Positions 1 to 8,970 of a stretch of 64,000 nucleotides of DNA are shown one piece after another. The notes beneath the pieces are model-generated. The model searched no databases. It had not been told where the DNA came from and saw only the letters and a program-made list of their open reading frames with translations. Made by a program: the position numbers and the translations under genes. Source of the DNA: Saccharopolyspora gloriosae (GTDB taxonomy: Bacteria; Actinomycetota; Actinomycetes; Mycobacteriales; Pseudonocardiaceae); the NCBI RefSeq assembly GCF_022828475.1, contig NZ_CP059557.1:4945470-5009469 (forward strand), written 5' to 3'. Every line of letters starts with the position of its first letter. The first letter of the stretch is position 1.

Positions 1-1253
1 TGCGGCACCTCGTCCAGCCCCGCCACCACCGACCCCACCCCGGCCTGCGCGGTCGCCCGCAGGTGCAGGCCTGCGGCTGCCACGATCTCCTTGGTCATGC
101 CGAGCACCCCGGGCATCGCCCTCGAGGGCAGATCCGGCAGCAGCACGTACACCCGCGAATTCAACGTCGTCACCAGGGCGCTGCGCCGGTAGGCCGCGGC
201 GTGCACCGAAATCAGCCCGGTCATCTCGGTGCGCTCCAGCTCCAGCTCCGGCCGGTCCGACACACCGGCGCGTCCGCGCAAGGTGAACGCCACGACCACC
301 GCAGGTCGGGACGTGTCGGCTCCGATGTCGCCGGCCACGCCGACCGCGTCGACCTTGCCGTCGAGCAGCCCGATCAACAGGTTCTCCCGCAGGGGTGGCG
401 CGGCGCTGGCCTCCGCGCGCTGCCGGATCAGCTGCACCGCGGCCACCCGGGCCGCGCCGAGCAACGCCCGCCGCGAACGCTCCTCGAGCGGTTTCGCCCC
501 TTCCTGCACCCAGATCGTGCCCAGCGGCTGTGAACCCGCGTGGATGCCGACCGCCATCCGCCGCCGAATGCCGAGGTCGGGGCGTTCGTCCACCCGCACG
601 ACCTCCTCACCGGAGCGCAACCGCTCGTACACGCCCCACTCGCGCAGCATCGCCAGGTAGGGCTCAGGTCCGCGGCGGCCGAGGATGGACAGCCTGCGCA
701 GCTCGTCCACGTCGTCGTCGGAGCGGGAGTACGCGAGCACCCTGCTGGCGGTGTCCTCGATGCTCACGATGCCGTCGGTCATCGCCGCGACCGTCTGGGC
801 CAGCGAGAACAGGTCCCCGAGCGACTCCCCCGCATCGGCCTCGACGGTCAACCGCGCGTTGTCCACGACCGAGCGCACCAGCGACTCCAACTGCTCCCAA
901 CGCACCTCCGGCCACACCCCGAACAGCGCGATCCCCGCGTCGAGCGCGGCGTCCCGCAACGCTCGCGCGTCCTGCTCGGTCTGCGTCTTCACCGCCACCG
1001 CCGCGGCACCGTCGCGGCCCGCGGCCCGGACCTGGCGCAGCGCGGAACGACCGCGCACTCCGATCACCAGCACCAGATCGCCGGGGGTCGTCGTGGAGTC
1101 CTCCTCCGGCTCCACGATCACCACGTCACGCACGTCGACGTCCAGGCCTGCGGGCGCGGCGAGCAGGTCGATCAGCGGCTCTCCGACGGCGACCAGCAGC
1201 TGCCGCAACGGCGCTCCCGCGGTCGCAGCCGACCCACGAGGATCCTTGTTCAA
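1..1253 (-). CDS. PucR/CdaR-family transcriptional regulator, 3' part cut by window edge (PruC-like)
   Basis: About 417 residues are visible, and the reading frame stays open to the window edge, so the C-terminal helix-turn-helix expected in PucR proteins lies outside. The visible part has a PucR-type N-terminal domain, then a sensor-like region around residues 145-270 (includes DGIVSIEDTASRVLAYS), then the start of the GGDEF-like central region. I placed the start at a TTG at 1253 because no ATG or GTG lies upstream in frame. A GGAGGG stretch precedes it by about 14 nt, which is long, so the start is uncertain. It is divergent from pruA (gap of 116 bp). In mycobacteria a PucR-type activator (PruC) drives the pruAB proline genes, so the same role is inferred from position. 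The sequence shows the family, not the ligand. Confidence 0.8.
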   Translation of the reverse strand, partial: MNKDPRGSAATAGAPLRQLLVAVGEPLIDLLAAPAGLDVDVRDVVIVEPEEDSTTTPGDLVLVIGVRGRSALRQVRAAGRDGAAAVAVKTQTEQDARALRDAALDAGIALFGVWPEVRWEQLESLVRSVVDNARLTVEADAGESLGDLFSLAQTVAAMTDGIVSIEDTASRVLAYSRSDDDVDELRRLSILGRRGPEPYLAMLREWGVYERLRSGEEVVRVDERPDLGIRRRMAVGIHAGSQPLGTIWVQEGAKPLEERSRRALLGAARVAAVQLIRQRAEASAAPPLRENLLIGLLDGKVDAVGVAGDIGADTSRPAVVVAFTLRGRAGVSDRPELELERTEMTGLISVHAAAYRRSALVTTLNSRVYVLLPDLPSRAMPGVLGMTKEIVAAAGLHLRATAQAGVGSVVAGLDEVP

Positions 1254-1369
1254 CCGGACAACACGCTCCCTCCAAAGATGGCTGATCGTACAGCCGCACA
1301 TCGCCGTCCCGCTCCTAGTGTTCTGGGTAACCAGGTGCCCCCATCGACGAGCAAGGAGGCGACAAGGCC

Positions 1370-2998
1370 ATGGATGCCATCACCACCGTTCCGGCCCCGA
1401 GCAACGAACCGGTCAAGTCCTACGCTCCCGGCTCGGCGGAGCGGGAATCGCTGCACAAGCGCATCGCCGAGCTCGAATCCGAACGCCTCGACCTCACCTC
1501 CACCATCAACGGCGTGCAGCGCATGGCGGGCGGCGACCGCTTCGACGTGGTGCAGCCGCACAAGCACGCGCACGTGCTGGGCACCTCCGCGCAAGCCACC
1601 CGCGAAGACGTGGCCGACGCGGTGCGGGCCGCGAAGCAGGCCGCACCGGAGTGGGCGGCGACCTCCTTCGACGAACGCGCCGCCGTGCTGCTGCGGGCCG
1701 CGGACCTGCTGGCCGGGCCGTGGCGGGACACCATCAACGGCGCCACCGTGCTCGGGCAGTCCAAGTCGGTGCAGCAGGCCGAGATCGACGCGGCCTGCGA
1801 GTTCATCGACTTCCTGCGGTTCAACGTGCACTACGCGCGGCGCATCCTGGCCGAGCAGCCGAGTTCCGTCGCGGGCGAGTGGAACCGGATGGAGTACCGG
1901 CCGCTGGACGGCTTCGTCACCGCGATCACCCCGTTCAACTTCACCGCCATCGCCGGGAACCTGCCCACCGCTCCGGCGCTGATGGGCAACACGGTCGTGT
2001 GGAAGCCGACTCCGTCGCAGCAGCTCGCGGCGCACTACACGATGCGCATGCTGGAGGCCGCCGGGCTGCCTCCCGGCGTGATCAACCTGGTCACCGGCGA
2101 CGGCCAGGCGGTCAGCGAGGTCGCGCTGGGCGACGCGGACTTCGCCGGGCTGCACTTCACCGGGTCCACGGCCACGTTCAAGAAGTTGTGGCGCACCGTC
2201 TCCGACAACCTCGACTCCTACCGCAGCTACCCGCGCATCGTCGGTGAGACCGGCGGCAAGGACTTCATCGTCGTGCACCCTTCGGCCGATCCGGCGCCGC
2301 TGGCGACGGCGTTCGCGCGGGGCGCGTTCGAGTACCAGGGGCAGAAGTGCTCGGCCGCCTCCCGGGCCTACGTGCCGCGGTCGATCTGGGAGTCGGGACT
2401 GCGCGAGGAGCTCGCGGATCTCACCCGGTCGATCAGCTTCGGCGACGTCACCGACTTCGCGCACTTCGGCGGCGCGGTGATCGACGCCCGCGCGTTCGCC
2501 AAGCACAAGGCGGCGCTGCAGCGGGCGCGCGACACCGCCTCGGTGGAGGTCCTCGCGGGCGGCGAGTGCGACGACTCCGTCGGCTACTTCGTGCAGCCCA
2601 CGGTGCTGGTCTGCTCGGACCCGGCCGACGAGGTGTTCAGCACCGAGTACTTCGGGCCGATCATCGCGGTGCACGTCTACGACGACGCGCGGTACTCGGA
2701 AATCCTGGACGTGGTCGACTCCTCCAGCCAGTACGCGCTGACCGGCGCGGTGTTCTCGACCGACCGGTCCGCGATCGAGCTGGCGCACCGGAAGTTGCGG
2801 CACGCGGCGGGGAACTTCTACGTCAACGACAAGCCCACCGGTTCGATCGTGTCGCGCCAGCCCTTCGGCGGCAGCCGGGCCTCCGGCACCAACGACAAGG
2901 CGGGCTCGATGTTCAACATCCAGCGGTGGACCAGCCCGCGCGCGATCAAGGAGACCTTCGTCGCGCCGACGCACCTCGGCTACCCGCACATGGACTGA
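1370..2998 (+). CDS. pruA: L-glutamate gamma-semialdehyde (1-pyrroline-5-carboxylate) dehydrogenase
   Basis: 542-residue aldehyde dehydrogenase of the P5CDH type, oxidising glutamate semialdehyde to glutamate with NAD, the second step of proline catabolism in the cytoplasm. The catalytic cysteine is Cys327 in EYQGQKCSAASR and the general-base glutamate is Glu293 in VGETGGKD. The length is close to the usual 540-545 of stand-alone P5CDH. The ATG start follows an AAGGAGG Shine-Dalgarno 11 nt upstream. pruB follows 29 bp downstream, so the two probably form one transcript. The divergent PucR-type gene is the likely activator. Assignment is firm. Confidence 0.95.
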   Translation: MDAITTVPAPSNEPVKSYAPGSAERESLHKRIAELESERLDLTSTINGVQRMAGGDRFDVVQPHKHAHVLGTSAQATREDVADAVRAAKQAAPEWAATSFDERAAVLLRAADLLAGPWRDTINGATVLGQSKSVQQAEIDAACEFIDFLRFNVHYARRILAEQPSSVAGEWNRMEYRPLDGFVTAITPFNFTAIAGNLPTAPALMGNTVVWKPTPSQQLAAHYTMRMLEAAGLPPGVINLVTGDGQAVSEVALGDADFAGLHFTGSTATFKKLWRTVSDNLDSYRSYPRIVGETGGKDFIVVHPSADPAPLATAFARGAFEYQGQKCSAASRAYVPRSIWESGLREELADLTRSISFGDVTDFAHFGGAVIDARAFAKHKAALQRARDTASVEVLAGGECDDSVGYFVQPTVLVCSDPADEVFSTEYFGPIIAVHVYDDARYSEILDVVDSSSQYALTGAVFSTDRSAIELAHRKLRHAAGNFYVNDKPTGSIVSRQPFGGSRASGTNDKAGSMFNIQRWTSPRAIKETFVAPTHLGYPHMD

Positions 2999-3027
2999 TC
3001 CGTTCCCAACGCTTTCGAGGAGATCCG

Positions 3028-3957
<930 letters not shown>

Positions 3958-4789
3958 CCGAGGCACTACCGGCACAGGGCCGGCTGGGCGATCGCCCGGC
4001 CGGCCTTGCTGCGTTTCCGCCCTCTTCGCGCCCATTCGGTCGAACCATGTGTCGCCACAGCCGAGACCATACGGTCCAATATAAGCATTTTCAGACACAT
4101 TCGACACCATCTGTGTCCGCCGACCCATAAACGATCACCAATTGGCCACCATTCCATCCTAATCGGAAATCTAAACATGCCTACATTCCTTGTCGCGATT
4201 CCATAATCGCAATGACAGTCGCAACTCGAGCGCAATCCATAGAAATGCGACATGCCCAAATGGGCGAGCGCATTCAAGTACACCGCTAGTCCGATTGTGC
4301 CGGGTTACCACACCGACCCCGAACCTCCGAGGCACGGCCGGATGCCGCCACTGAGGCGAACGGCAGACACCCGGCTCGGCGTTGGGCCGACGACCCCGTC
4401 GTACCGTCCGCCACTCCTGCGAGTGAGCAACATCTCGGCAACCACGGGGGCGCCCGGCGGCCGCGCCACGGCGTGCTGACCACCGCGTGGGCGCCACGCT
4501 CGGCATTGAGACCCCGGGGGTCGTTACGACCTGGTATCGCGGTCTGCCAAACGGGTGATCATTTTCAGGCCGCCGGGCACGCCGAACAGCCCCCCGCCCT
4601 GCCGCCGCTTGCCGCACGCCTCAGAAAACCGGCTGCATAACGGCTCGCCGGTACGGTGCGTGACGATTTACTGATCAACTACTCCCGCATGTCTTACCAC
4701 CTCGGCGATGATTTTGGAATCTCCAAAAGGTGAACACCCCCGGGTAACCTGACTCGCAAGTAATTCTTATCCCCACGATCGGAGGCGCT
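3958..4789. other. Intergenic stretch, no gene seen
   Basis: About 830 bp between pruB and the prenyltransferase. It is clearly richer in A+T than its surroundings from about 4070 to 4270 and from 4660 to 4790. Short open frames on both strands show no family resemblance or good ribosome site. The A+T-rich part just before 4790 (TAATTCTTAT near 4761) probably holds the promoter of the prenyltransferase gene. Confidence 0.5.
3978..4005 (+). terminator. GC-rich stem-loop after pruB
   Basis: A 28-nt self-complementary block centred on the palindrome GGGCGATCGCCC with GGCCGG flanks lies 21 nt after the pruB stop. There is no clean U-tract, so it may act as a bidirectional or Rho-assisted terminator. 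Confidence 0.4.
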
Positions 4790-5863
4790 GTGGGCGCGGC
4801 CGGTGCAACACTCGGCGAGTACACCAAAAAACAATTATCGAATCTGTGCGGTTCGGTCGGAATCGCGGATTCAATCCCACTCGCCATATTGTCGAAACTA
4901 CTCGGCAAATCAGAATCGAGACCACTGTCCCTGGTTCCGTCCTGGCCGTCGGAGGTCGCCGACGACCACACGCCGGTCGAATTCTCCTTAGCCGTCGACA
5001 ACAGCGGACGGCGCCGCATCCGCATGCTCGGCGAGACGCCGCCGGACGGCGAGTCCGATCTGGACCCCGGTGCCGCGATCACCCTGCTCGAAGAGCTCGC
5101 GGAGACCTACGCACTGCCGCTGAACAAGTTCAACGCCATCCGGGACCTGTTCCTCCCGGCGAACCCGTCCGGCCTGTTCACCCTGTGGTTCTCGTTCATC
5201 TTCTCCCCCGACGGCCCACCGGCGATCAAGGTGTACTTGAATCCGCTGGTGAGGGGCGAGGGAAGCGCGGGAGAGCTCGTCGCCGAAAGCCTCGACAGAC
5301 TCGGACTCACCGGCGCCTACGACACGATCCGGGAGAACGCGCTGCTGCGCGGCGAGCTCGACCAGTTCACGTTCTTCGCCCTGGACATCTCCGGGAGCCC
5401 GCAAGCCCGCGTGAAGGTGTACCTGAGCCACCACGAAGCGGCCGCGGAGACACCGGCGCGGGCCGCCAAGGCCGTGCCGGACGTCGACCCGCAGCAAGTG
5501 ATCGACTTCTGCTGGGACACCGGCGGCGACACGGCTTGCTTCGAGGGCAGACCGCTGATCTCCAGCTACGCGTTCTCCGGCGACGACACCGCGATCCCCA
5601 GCAACTACAGCATCTACGTCCCCATTCGCGGCTACGTGCCGCACGACGGGGTCGCGCAGGACCGGGTGTGGCGGGCGCTGCGGCGGCGCGGGATGGACAC
5701 CGGGATCTTCGAACGAGCGCTGTCCGCGGTCGCCGCGCGCCCGCTGTCCGACGGTGCCGGACTGCTCGCCCACACCTCGCTGCGGATCGGCGGCTCCCAC
5801 TCGGGAGTGACGCAGTACCTCTCCGCTGAGGCATACCAGCAACCGTCGTATCCGCCGCGGTGA
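4790..5863 (+). CDS. DMATS-type aromatic (indole/tryptophan) prenyltransferase
   Basis: 357-residue protein of the tryptophan dimethylallyltransferase (ABBA-fold) family. It shows two KVYL strand motifs, AIKVYLNPL at about residue 146 and RVKVYLSHH at about 208, which supply diphosphate-binding Lys/Tyr residues in this family, plus a late SIYVPIRGYVP strand. It is expected to attach a dimethylallyl group to an indole ring; regiospecificity cannot be read from sequence. The GTG start is chosen for GGAGG 4 nt upstream. The next gene, 75 bp downstream on the same strand, is a tryptophanase-like lyase. The same pairing is known for IptA of Streptomyces sp. SN-593, which makes 6-dimethylallylindole compounds. 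Whether tryptophan or free indole is prenylated is open. Confidence 0.88.
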   Translation: MGAAGATLGEYTKKQLSNLCGSVGIADSIPLAILSKLLGKSESRPLSLVPSWPSEVADDHTPVEFSLAVDNSGRRRIRMLGETPPDGESDLDPGAAITLLEELAETYALPLNKFNAIRDLFLPANPSGLFTLWFSFIFSPDGPPAIKVYLNPLVRGEGSAGELVAESLDRLGLTGAYDTIRENALLRGELDQFTFFALDISGSPQARVKVYLSHHEAAAETPARAAKAVPDVDPQQVIDFCWDTGGDTACFEGRPLISSYAFSGDDTAIPSNYSIYVPIRGYVPHDGVAQDRVWRALRRRGMDTGIFERALSAVAARPLSDGAGLLAHTSLRIGGSHSGVTQYLSAEAYQQPSYPPR

Positions 5864-5938
5864 CCTCCGCGCCTCTCCCCCGCACTTCACGTCCGAGCCC
5901 TACCCCCCTGGGGCTCGGCCCTCGCTTGAGGAGCAACC

Positions 5939-7312
5939 ATGCTGGACTTCCCGACCACCCTGGCCGCGGTCGTCAAACCGGTTCCCGCGCTCTCCCGCGA
6001 TGATCGGGAACGCGAGATCGAACGGGCCGGGTACAACCCGTTCAAGATCGACGGCCGCACCGTGAGCATCGATTTCCTCTCCGACTCCGGCACCGGCGCG
6101 CTGTCCACCGCGCAGCGGGCCGCCGCCGAACGGGCCGATGAAAGCTACGCCTGCTCGGCGAGCTGGTACAGATTCGAGGAATCGGTACGCGATCTCGTTC
6201 CGTACCAACACATCTTCCCCGTGCACCAGGGCCGCGCGGCCGAACGCGTCCTGTTCTCCTCGCTGCTCTCGCCCGGTCAGATCAGCATCAGCAACACCCA
6301 CTTCGACACCACTCGCGCCAACGTCGAGATCGCCGGTGGCCGGGCGCTGGACCTGCCCTGCACCGCTTCGTCCGATTTGGACTCCGACCTCCCGTTCAAG
6401 GGCGACATCGACCTTGGCGCGCTGGAGCGGACGCTGGCCGGACCGGAGGGCTCGAAGGTCGCCATCGTGCTGATGACGATCACGAACAACGGGCTGGGCG
6501 GACAGCCGGTCTCGATCGCGAACATGACGGCGGCCGCCGAGATCGCCCGTCGCCACGGCGTGCCGTTCTGGCTGGACGGGGCGCGTTTCGCGGAGAACGC
6601 GTGGCTGGTCACCCGCCGGGAACCCGGCTACTCGAGCTGGGATCCGCGCGACGTGGCACGCCACCAGTTCGCGCTGGCCGACGGCTGCGTGATCAGCCTG
6701 AAGAAGGACGGCCTCGGCCACGCCGGCGGTCTGCTGGCCATGCGCGACGACGCGTTGGCCCAGCGGTGCAAGGCGCTGGTGATCGCGGGCGAAGGATTCG
6801 TCACCTACGGCGGCATTTCCGGGCGAGACCTGGAGGTCGTGGCGCAGGGCCTGCGCGAGGTGACCGACCCGCAGCACCTGGCGGGCCGGGAGAGCTCCGC
6901 GGCGCTGCTCGCGGAACTGGCCCACCAAGCCGGAGTGAGCACGGTGCGCCCATCCGGGATGCACGCGATCTACCTGAACGCGGGCAGGTTGCTCGCGCAC
7001 CTGACGCCTGCCGAGTTCCCCGGTCACGCGTTGGCCTGCGAGCTCTACCGGCGCGGCGGAATCCGGGCCGCCGAGCTCGGCTCGCTCTACCTCGGTGAGC
7101 TCGACGACGGTCTCCGGCTGCGCGAACCGGCGCCGTTCGAGCTGGTGCGGCTGGCGATCCCGCGGCGGTCCTACGACGAGACGCACCTGCGGTTCGTCGG
7201 ATCCGTGCTGGACGACATCGCGAAGGAACCGGAACAGGTACCGGGTTACCGCCTCACCTCGGCTCCCCCACTCCTACGCCACTTCGACTGCCGGTTGACT
7301 TCGTTGTCCTGA
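5939..7312 (+). CDS. tnaA: Tryptophanase / beta-eliminating lyase
   Basis: 457-residue PLP enzyme of the tryptophanase/tyrosine phenol-lyase family, predicted to split tryptophan (or prenyl-tryptophan) into indole, pyruvate and ammonia. The cofactor lysine is in SLKKDGLGHAGG (Lys256 as the second lysine of the KKD motif), preceded by the Asp/Arg pair in PFWLDGARFAENAW. Other family landmarks are the QGRAAE segment and THFDTTRANVE. The ATG follows GAGGAG with good spacing. It lies 75 bp after the prenyltransferase, probably in one operon. It ends directly before repeat copy A. Tyrosine phenol-lyase activity cannot be excluded from sequence; the prenyltransferase partner favours an indole substrate. 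Confidence 0.88.
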   Translation: MLDFPTTLAAVVKPVPALSRDDREREIERAGYNPFKIDGRTVSIDFLSDSGTGALSTAQRAAAERADESYACSASWYRFEESVRDLVPYQHIFPVHQGRAAERVLFSSLLSPGQISISNTHFDTTRANVEIAGGRALDLPCTASSDLDSDLPFKGDIDLGALERTLAGPEGSKVAIVLMTITNNGLGGQPVSIANMTAAAEIARRHGVPFWLDGARFAENAWLVTRREPGYSSWDPRDVARHQFALADGCVISLKKDGLGHAGGLLAMRDDALAQRCKALVIAGEGFVTYGGISGRDLEVVAQGLREVTDPQHLAGRESSAALLAELAHQAGVSTVRPSGMHAIYLNAGRLLAHLTPAEFPGHALACELYRRGGIRAAELGSLYLGELDDGLRLREPAPFELVRLAIPRRSYDETHLRFVGSVLDDIAKEPEQVPGYRLTSAPPLLRHFDCRLTSLS

Positions 7313-7330
7313 CGGGGGCGGCCTGCGTTG

Positions 7331-7530
7331 GTGTCCGGGTGGCGGAACCTCAGTGGCCCTCTCGCTGCGGGATCTTCTTCCCGAGTGGCTCCGACCACGA
7401 GGGAAAGGCCGTCCTCGCGAGAAGGCCACTGAGAACCCGGTGGTCGTTTTTTCGACGTGGGCTATGTGCTTCGCACATACGGGCACGGCCTTCGGCCGTT
7501 AGATTCGGCTTCGCCGTTGGCAGGACGAGC
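7331..7530 (+). repeat. Dispersed structured intergenic repeat, copy A
   Basis: Full-length copy. Arms 7349-7365 and 7417-7433 form a 17-bp outer stem (one mismatch) around an inner hairpin GTGG-N6-CCAC. Then come a conserved AACCCGGTGGTC block, a T-run, GACGTGGGC, a TATGTGC/GCACATA hairpin and a CGGCCTTCGGCCG hairpin. It lies between the convergent tnaA and cvnD genes. See copies at 13985, 18679, 23526, 58483 and 60783. Confidence 0.85.
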
Positions 7531-7589
7531 ACTTCTGAGAAAAAGAAGGGGGGTGGGCCGCTTGGCCCACCCCCTCTTCTTCCCGCCCG

Positions 7590-8153
7590 TCAGTTGTTCG
7601 CTGCGGCCAGGTCTCGCTGGTGCAGGGCGTGCTTCACCAGGGTGACCAGCACCTTCTTGCTGGAGTCCCGGTCCCGTGCGTCGCAGAACAGGATGGGGGT
7701 CTCCGGGTTCATCGCCGCGGCGCCGCGCACTTCGTCCTCGGTGTAGCTGAACTGCGTGTCCTCGAAGCAGTTCATCGCGACGACGAACGGAATCTTGCGC
7801 CGCTCGAAGAAGTCGATGGACGGGAAGCCCATCGCGAGCCGACGGGTGTCCAGCAACACCACCGCGCCGATGGCGCCGGTGGACAGCTCCGTCCACAGTG
7901 AACCGAACCGGGCCTGCCCCGGCGTGCCGAACAGGTACAGCACGATCTCCTTCGAGATCGTGATGCGCCCGAAGTCCAGCGCCACCGTGGTGGTCCGCTT
8001 CATCTCCATACCGGTGAGGTCGTCGACGCCGACGCTCGCCTCGGTCATTTCCTCTTCGGTGCTCAGCGGCGTGATCTCGCTGACCGAGCCGATGAAGGTC
8101 GTCTTGCCCACGGCGAACCCGCCCGCGACGACCAGCTTCACCGAATCGGGCAT
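7590..8153 (-). CDS. cvnD: Conservon GTPase CvnD (Ras-like ATP/GTP-binding protein)
   Basis: 187-residue small GTPase, the last gene of a conservon. The P-loop is GGFAVGKTT near the N-terminus, the switch/DxxG-equivalent is LYLFGTPGQARFG, and the base-recognition region contains VAMNCFED. The chosen ATG at 8153 lies 16 bp after the cvnC stop; a GTG one codon earlier is equally possible. In Streptomyces the CvnABCD proteins form a membrane-associated, heterotrimeric-G-protein-like complex affecting development and secondary metabolism. The signal sensed here is unknown. The gene is convergent with tnaA across repeat copy A. Confidence 0.93.
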   Translation of the reverse strand: MPDSVKLVVAGGFAVGKTTFIGSVSEITPLSTEEEMTEASVGVDDLTGMEMKRTTTVALDFGRITISKEIVLYLFGTPGQARFGSLWTELSTGAIGAVVLLDTRRLAMGFPSIDFFERRKIPFVVAMNCFEDTQFSYTEDEVRGAAAMNPETPILFCDARDRDSSKKVLVTLVKHALHQRDLAAANN

Positions 8154-8169
8154 CACGGGTGGTGCGCCG

Positions 8170-8538
8170 TCAGAGCCTGTTGAGTCCGGCAAGCACTGCC
8201 TCCAAAATGTCTCGATCGCGCGGTTGCACCATGCGGGAACGCGCAAGTGATCCGTGTTCGAGCAGGTCGGAACAGAGCACCCGGATGACGCCCAGCGGCA
8301 GGCTCAGCGATGCGGACAGTTCCGCGATCGACTGCGGAGCTCCGCACCGCTGCAGGATGGCCTCGTGCTCGGGTGTCTCCGCGGCCCCGTGGCCGGCGTC
8401 GGCCAAGGTCGCGACGACCTGGGTGGCCCGGTCAAGGCTGAGCGCCGCGTCCGGGGTGCGGCCGCCGGTCAGCGCGTACGAGCGCACCATCCGGCCGGCA
8501 TCGTCGTCGTACCACGCGTCGTTGTCGGGCGCGGTCAA
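8170..8538 (-). CDS. cvnC: Conservon protein CvnC (DUF742)
   Basis: 122-residue DUF742 protein with a winged-helix-like fold, as in all conservons. The typical pattern RSYALTGGRT near the start and the SLPLGVIRVLCSDLLEHG helix pair are present. Its ATG overlaps the cvnB stop by 4 nt (ATGA), so it is translationally coupled. It is thought to bridge the CvnA/B complex and the GTPase CvnD. The gene order B-C-D is canonical. Confidence 0.93.
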   Translation of the reverse strand: MTAPDNDAWYDDDAGRMVRSYALTGGRTPDAALSLDRATQVVATLADAGHGAAETPEHEAILQRCGAPQSIAELSASLSLPLGVIRVLCSDLLEHGSLARSRMVQPRDRDILEAVLAGLNRL

Positions 8539-8963
8539 TGCTTGTCCGCACCGACCGGGTTGCGCGCGCCCTTGCCGAGCCGCTCACCCACGTTCTTGAT
8601 CAGCCGCCGCATCTCGTATTGCAGCTGCTCGGCGTCGACGGTGCGACCCGCGACGACCAGCACCGAGTTGCGCGGGTCCACGGCCAGCACGTACATCGAC
8701 TGGGTCTCGGTGGCGAGCAGGTTCATGTCGATGTCCCCGCCCTCCAGCTCGTGGCTGAGCGCCTTGCTGGTGGCGCGCAGCGTGCCGCAGGCGGCCGAGA
8801 TCTTGTCGGCCCGGTCCTGGTCGAGGTTCTTCGAGAACGCGGCGGGCAGACCATCATGGGTGAGCACCAGGGCGTGCAACGTGTCCGGCACGTTGTCCAG
8901 CATCTGGTCGAGAAGCCAAGCCAGGTCCAGCTCCGGCTTCCGGGAGTTCATCACGTCGTTCAC
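8535..8963 (-). CDS. cvnB: Conservon protein CvnB (Roadblock/LC7 domain)
   Basis: 142-residue Roadblock/LC7 protein, a likely regulator or GTPase-activating-type partner of CvnD. The LC7 core is visible as LDQMLDNVPDTLHALVLTHDGLPAAFS, then the central helix DKISAACGTLRATSKALSHELEGG, then the strand SVLVVAGRTVD. It starts 7 bp after the cvnA stop and overlaps cvnC by 4 nt. All of this fits a single conservon transcript. Confidence 0.93.
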   Translation of the reverse strand: MNDVMNSRKPELDLAWLLDQMLDNVPDTLHALVLTHDGLPAAFSKNLDQDRADKISAACGTLRATSKALSHELEGGDIDMNLLATETQSMYVLAVDPRNSVLVVAGRTVDAEQLQYEMRRLIKNVGERLGKGARNPVGADKH

Positions 8964-8970
8964 GCTTTCC

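Noticed and set aside
7457-7645. Short open frames inside the structured repeat copies, with similar peptides in several copies
   Set aside because: The similarity follows from the DNA repeat; frames shift between copies and stems change by compensation, so RNA/DNA structure rather than protein is conserved.
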